64,000 bases of DNA. Origin: Neocallimastix lanati (nom. inval.) (taxonomy: Eukaryota > Neocallimastigomycota > Neocallimastigomycetes > Neocallimastigales > Neocallimastigaceae). Below are positions 60,849-64,000 of the stretch, piece after piece. The first letter of the stretch is position 1. Each line of letters starts with the position of its first letter. The notes under the pieces are model-generated. The model was not told where the DNA came from, ran no database searches, and saw only the letters and a list, made by a program, of their open reading frames with translations. The DNA lies in contig JACVTC010000037.1 of NCBI GenBank assembly GCA_016946835.1, forward strand, positions 38,501 through 102,500, in the 5' to 3' direction. Position numbers and translations under genes: made by a program.

Positions 60849-62403
60849 TAATAAAATATAGATATACAATTAATATATAGTATTTATAATAATATATATG
60901 CATATAAAATAAAATATAAATATATAATTAATATATAATATTAACATAAATATTGAATACATATATTTATTACATATTATTGTAGGATAATTTTTTTAGA
61001 TATGATTTGACATTTTTTCCTCCTAATTTCAATGAAAATAATAAAAATTTTGAGACTAATCGACATTCATTTAATTCATTTTTTACTGAAATTGCTGTAT
61101 TTTTATCACTTTCATCAATAATAAACGCAAAAAACAATCTTGATATAAATTTTATGAAAAGATTACATGAATGTTTACAAAGGTTTTCTATTCTTGCCTT
61201 TTATTCATTTTTTTTTTTTTTTACATTTTGATTTTTTGAGAATAACAAAACAAATAGATAATATTAAAAATTTGTAAATATATTATTTTTTAGTTATACA
61301 TTTTAAATTAAAATGTATACATATTTTTCCTTCTTTATTATTATTATTATTATTATAATTATTATTATTATTATTATTATTATTATTTTAAATATAAATA
61401 TAAAATATTGTAATTATACACTACTTGAATTATTTCATTTTCTTCTGGGAATAATGGTAAAGGATCATATTCGGATGATAATTCATGAATACCAAAAATC
61501 CATTTTGTCAAATAATCGTTTATATTGTCTTCCTCATAATAACTTGGAGTAATTAGTTCAATAAATAAATTTAATATATTTTGTATTGTCTTTTGAATAT
61601 ATTTTTATATATACATTTATTTCATTTAATATTATTTAAAATAATTTTTTTTTAAAAAAAAAACAAGATAATAATATTATTAAAATTTAATATTAAGATA
61701 CAGAGTTATATATTTATATACATGCATATATATTTGTACAATCATATATTTAAGAATAAATATATAAATAACTACATATTTATACCTCACTTTCAATATC
61801 ATAATAGTATTCTTCATCGAAAAATTGAGTAATTTTTCCAAAAAAGTTCTCATATTGTAAAAATTGATAATTATTTTTTATAATTTTTCTTTCAGATCTA
61901 TATTAACATTTATTGGTAATTATTTAATTATTTATTATTTAGTTATTTTTTCATTAAAAATAAGATAAAATATTATAATATTAATAATAACAATTTATAA
62001 CGACCTTTTCCATAAAAGAAAACTTAATTCATTTCTACAAGAACAATCAGGCTCATAAATGTTATTAATAATATCTACAAAATCATTTAGTGAATATAAT
62101 ATTTCATTTAACTCATCCTTTTTATTTTAATAGCAAAAGAAATATCAAAAAAAAAAAAAAAAAAGAATTATTATTAATATATCATAATATTCAAATATTA
62201 ATATTCCCCTTTATTTTTATTTCCATTTACTTAATGATATATTTTTAAAAAAAAAAAAAAAAAAAAAAAATTACATTGTCTTTTTTCTTTAATTCTTTCT
62301 TGATTAATAATTTTGTTTTTTGAGATAAGTTTATATATTCATATTCACAATTATTGTTATTGACATTATTTTCTTTATTGTGACCTCGACTATTTTTGAG
62401 CAT
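57287..62403 (-). CDS. Large nine-exon gene, protein of unknown function
   Basis: Exons read by splice sites: 62403-62275, 62117-62005, 61897-61786, 61589-61425, 61197-60974, 60674-60549, 60397-60134, 59924-59834 and 59701-57287. They sum to 3639 bp, an exact multiple of three, and all phases agree, giving 1212 aa. All acceptors end in AG and donors begin with GT (GTATGT, GTAAAT, GTATAA and others). Residues 1-45 are Asn/Lys-rich. Residues 45-550 are mostly helical with many Leu/Ile/Trp positions, like an armadillo/HEAT scaffold. Residues 550-1100 alternate Ser/Asn-rich loops with helical parts. The basic C terminus holds RQRQHTAIESSLHNRF and LRDPLAMQNRIKLYSS. No signal peptide, membrane segment or catalytic motif is seen. 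I do not recognise the family. Confidence 0.78.
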
Positions 62404-62612
62404 TAGCAATATATTTTAATTAATAAAAAAAAAATATATATATATATATATATCTCTAAATATAATCAAAAAATTGATATTTTAATATATTGGTATATAT
62501 ATAATTGCTTTTATTATAAAAAATATATATTTATATGAAAATTAAAAAATAAAAAAATGAAATTTAATTAACATAAAATTATTAAAAGATATATATATTA
62601 ATAATAAAATTT

Positions 62613-62678
<66 letters not shown>

Positions 62679-62745
62679 TATTTAATATCAAATATGATTT
62701 ATATACATATAATTATAGAACAATTTAATATCTAAAAAAAAAATT

Positions 62746-62883
62746 TTAAAACTTAATTTTTGGTATTTTTGAAATTCTTGGAATTTTTGGAGTTTTTACA
62801 ATAAATTTAATTATATAAAATAAAAGACCTACAATGATAATTTTTAATGATAAAAAAGAAAAAAGTACTGAGGCAATCATCAT
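62746..62883 (-). CDS. Possible 45-aa single-pass membrane peptide
   Basis: ATGATG at 62883 opens 45 codons to TAA. Residues 1-30 are strongly hydrophobic (MMIASVLFSFLSLKIIIVGL and on), and the tail has repeated Pro-Lys-Ile (TPKIPRISKIPKIKF). In DNA this AT-rich a 45-codon frame with GC-bearing codons is somewhat unexpected, but chance is not excluded. It lies 343 bp upstream of the nine-exon gene, same strand. No homologue is known to me. Confidence 0.3.
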   Translation of the reverse strand: MMIASVLFSFLSLKIIIVGLLFYIIKFIVKTPKIPRISKIPKIKF

Positions 62884-63858
62884 TGATAGTTATATAATAA
62901 AAAATTACAATTTAATTACATATTTATTATTGTATTTAATATTAACATTAAATAAATATATATATTAGATAATTTATTAATGAACAGAAGAATTATAAAT
63001 AACCAAGTAAAAATATAAAAATATTTTAATTAAATTTTTAAAAATCAAAAAAAAAAAAAAAAATCGGGAAATTTAAAATTGAAATTATATTAATTAAAGT
63101 TTTTAAATTCTTAAGAGTAGCACAATAAATTAAAATATTATAATATATCATATTTTTTAAATATTGAATCAAAAATAGAAACTAAATGTTAATTTTTTTT
63201 TTATATTATATAATTTATCCTTTAAAATAATTTATCTCTATTGATAAATTTTTACCTAATAGCTTACTATTAGGATAAGACTTGTTTACATATTTTTTTT
63301 TTATTGGAATATTTTATTTCTTCATCTTTCAAAAGTTTAAAATTTTATATACACTAGATCATTGTTTTTATATTTCACAACAAAAATTTAATAATATAAG
63401 AAAAAAAATTTATTTAATAGTAATATAATATATTAATAAATTAAATTGCAATTTTTTTTAAAATTATTTTTTTTTATATTTTTTATTTTTTTTTTTATAT
63501 TTTTATATTTTTTGTTTTTTTGTTTTTTTTTTGTTTTGTTTTGTTTTTTTTGTTTTTTATTTTTTTGTTTTTTGATTTTTATTATTTTTTATTATTTTTT
63601 TATTTTTTAAAGGCTATTTATTTATTATATATATTATTAATTAAATTATTAACTTGTTTATTTATTTTTTTTTTAATTAAATTTGCGCTTTATTTTATTA
63701 TATAATAAAATTTATAAAAATTATAATTAATAAAGTAAAATAAAAAAAAAAAATAATACTAGATTTTTATCATTGCTAAAATTATTTTTGAATGGATTAT
63801 TCTTTTAAATTTTAATTTTTAATTTAATAATAAATTAATAATATTAATTAGATATATT
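62884..63858. other. AT-rich intergenic region
   Basis: Poly-T/G-containing runs (63460-63600) and (TA)n. It separates the coiled-coil gene from the small ORF. Nothing else is supported. Confidence 0.6.
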
Positions 63859-64000
63859 TTATGATCGTAGTTCTTCATTCTTTTTTCTTAATTGTTCAAT
63901 TTCTATTAATAATTGATCATTCATCTTCTTTTTATTTTCTAATTCAGTTCTAATACTTATATTTTCTTTTTGTAATCCTTCAACTTCGTTCATTAAGCTC
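63859..64000 (-). CDS. C-terminal end of a coiled-coil protein, cut by the window edge
   Basis: 47 codons to TAA at 63859-63861: SLMNEVEGLQKENISIRTEL, then more heptad-like Glu/Lys/Leu residues ending LRKKNEELRS. The spacing of Leu/Ile/Met is that of a coiled coil. Its start is beyond 64000. No function can be given. Confidence 0.65.
   Translation of the reverse strand, partial: SLMNEVEGLQKENISIRTELENKKKMNDQLLIEIEQLRKKNEELRS

Noticed and set aside
63520-63705. Phe/Leu-rich 61-aa frame
   Set aside because: Poly-T sequence; no start context or conserved feature.

Overview
The window is extremely AT-rich eukaryotic DNA with long homopolymer and ATT/AAT runs, asparagine-rich proteins, short GT-AG introns and a fungal-type ribosomal protein eL42. 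This fits an anaerobic gut fungus (Neocallimastigomycota) best. That assignment is an inference from composition and style, not from a marker search.

Positions 1-38.7 kb are almost entirely a retrotransposon graveyard. From the left: the 5' end of a minus-strand Gag-bearing element cut by the window edge (144-2258); a chromodomain scrap and small LTR (2590-3280); a decayed Ty3/gypsy copy (3470-6240); a copia-like LTR end; two solo LTRs with exact target-site duplications (6446-7216, 9017-9786), the second inside an unidentified decayed coding region; a decayed lectin-like gene (10863-12406) ended by another LTR; and an RNase H scrap. Then comes a 21.6-kb nest. Element C (chromovirus, minus strand, 13819-35406, TSD ATAAG) was hit by solo LTR D (15971-30733, TSD GTCAT), and D received two apparently whole elements side by side, A (16557-23569) and B (23575-30715), with the TTTTT target present three times. 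After C come an orphan ORF with a structured leader and a compact element G (about 37010-38714) with only the start of Gag and a chromodomain tail.

The second half holds host genes among more repeats: a decayed lectin-like gene (38.75-39.3 kb); a secreted Ser/Thr-rich repeat protein (40445-41557, minus); a dispersed GC-richer repeat in two copies (42004-42360 and 55752-55863); a reduced Ty1/copia element with near-identical LTRs (44636-48184); a 124-unit ATT microsatellite; two 5'-truncated LINE copies (49505-52081, 52452-53161); the three-exon eL42 gene (54285-54878, minus); a nine-exon gene of unknown function that I assembled from splice sites (57287-62403, minus, 1212 aa); a possible 45-aa membrane peptide; and the coiled-coil end of a gene entering from the right edge.

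The most interesting signals are RNA-level features of the LTR elements: apparent Tf1-type self-priming in B and C, three covarying hairpin modules shared by the leaders of B and G, a tRNA-like A-box/B-box module near the 5' end of four LTRs, and a textbook -1 frameshift signal in A. None was tested computationally; structures were paired by eye.
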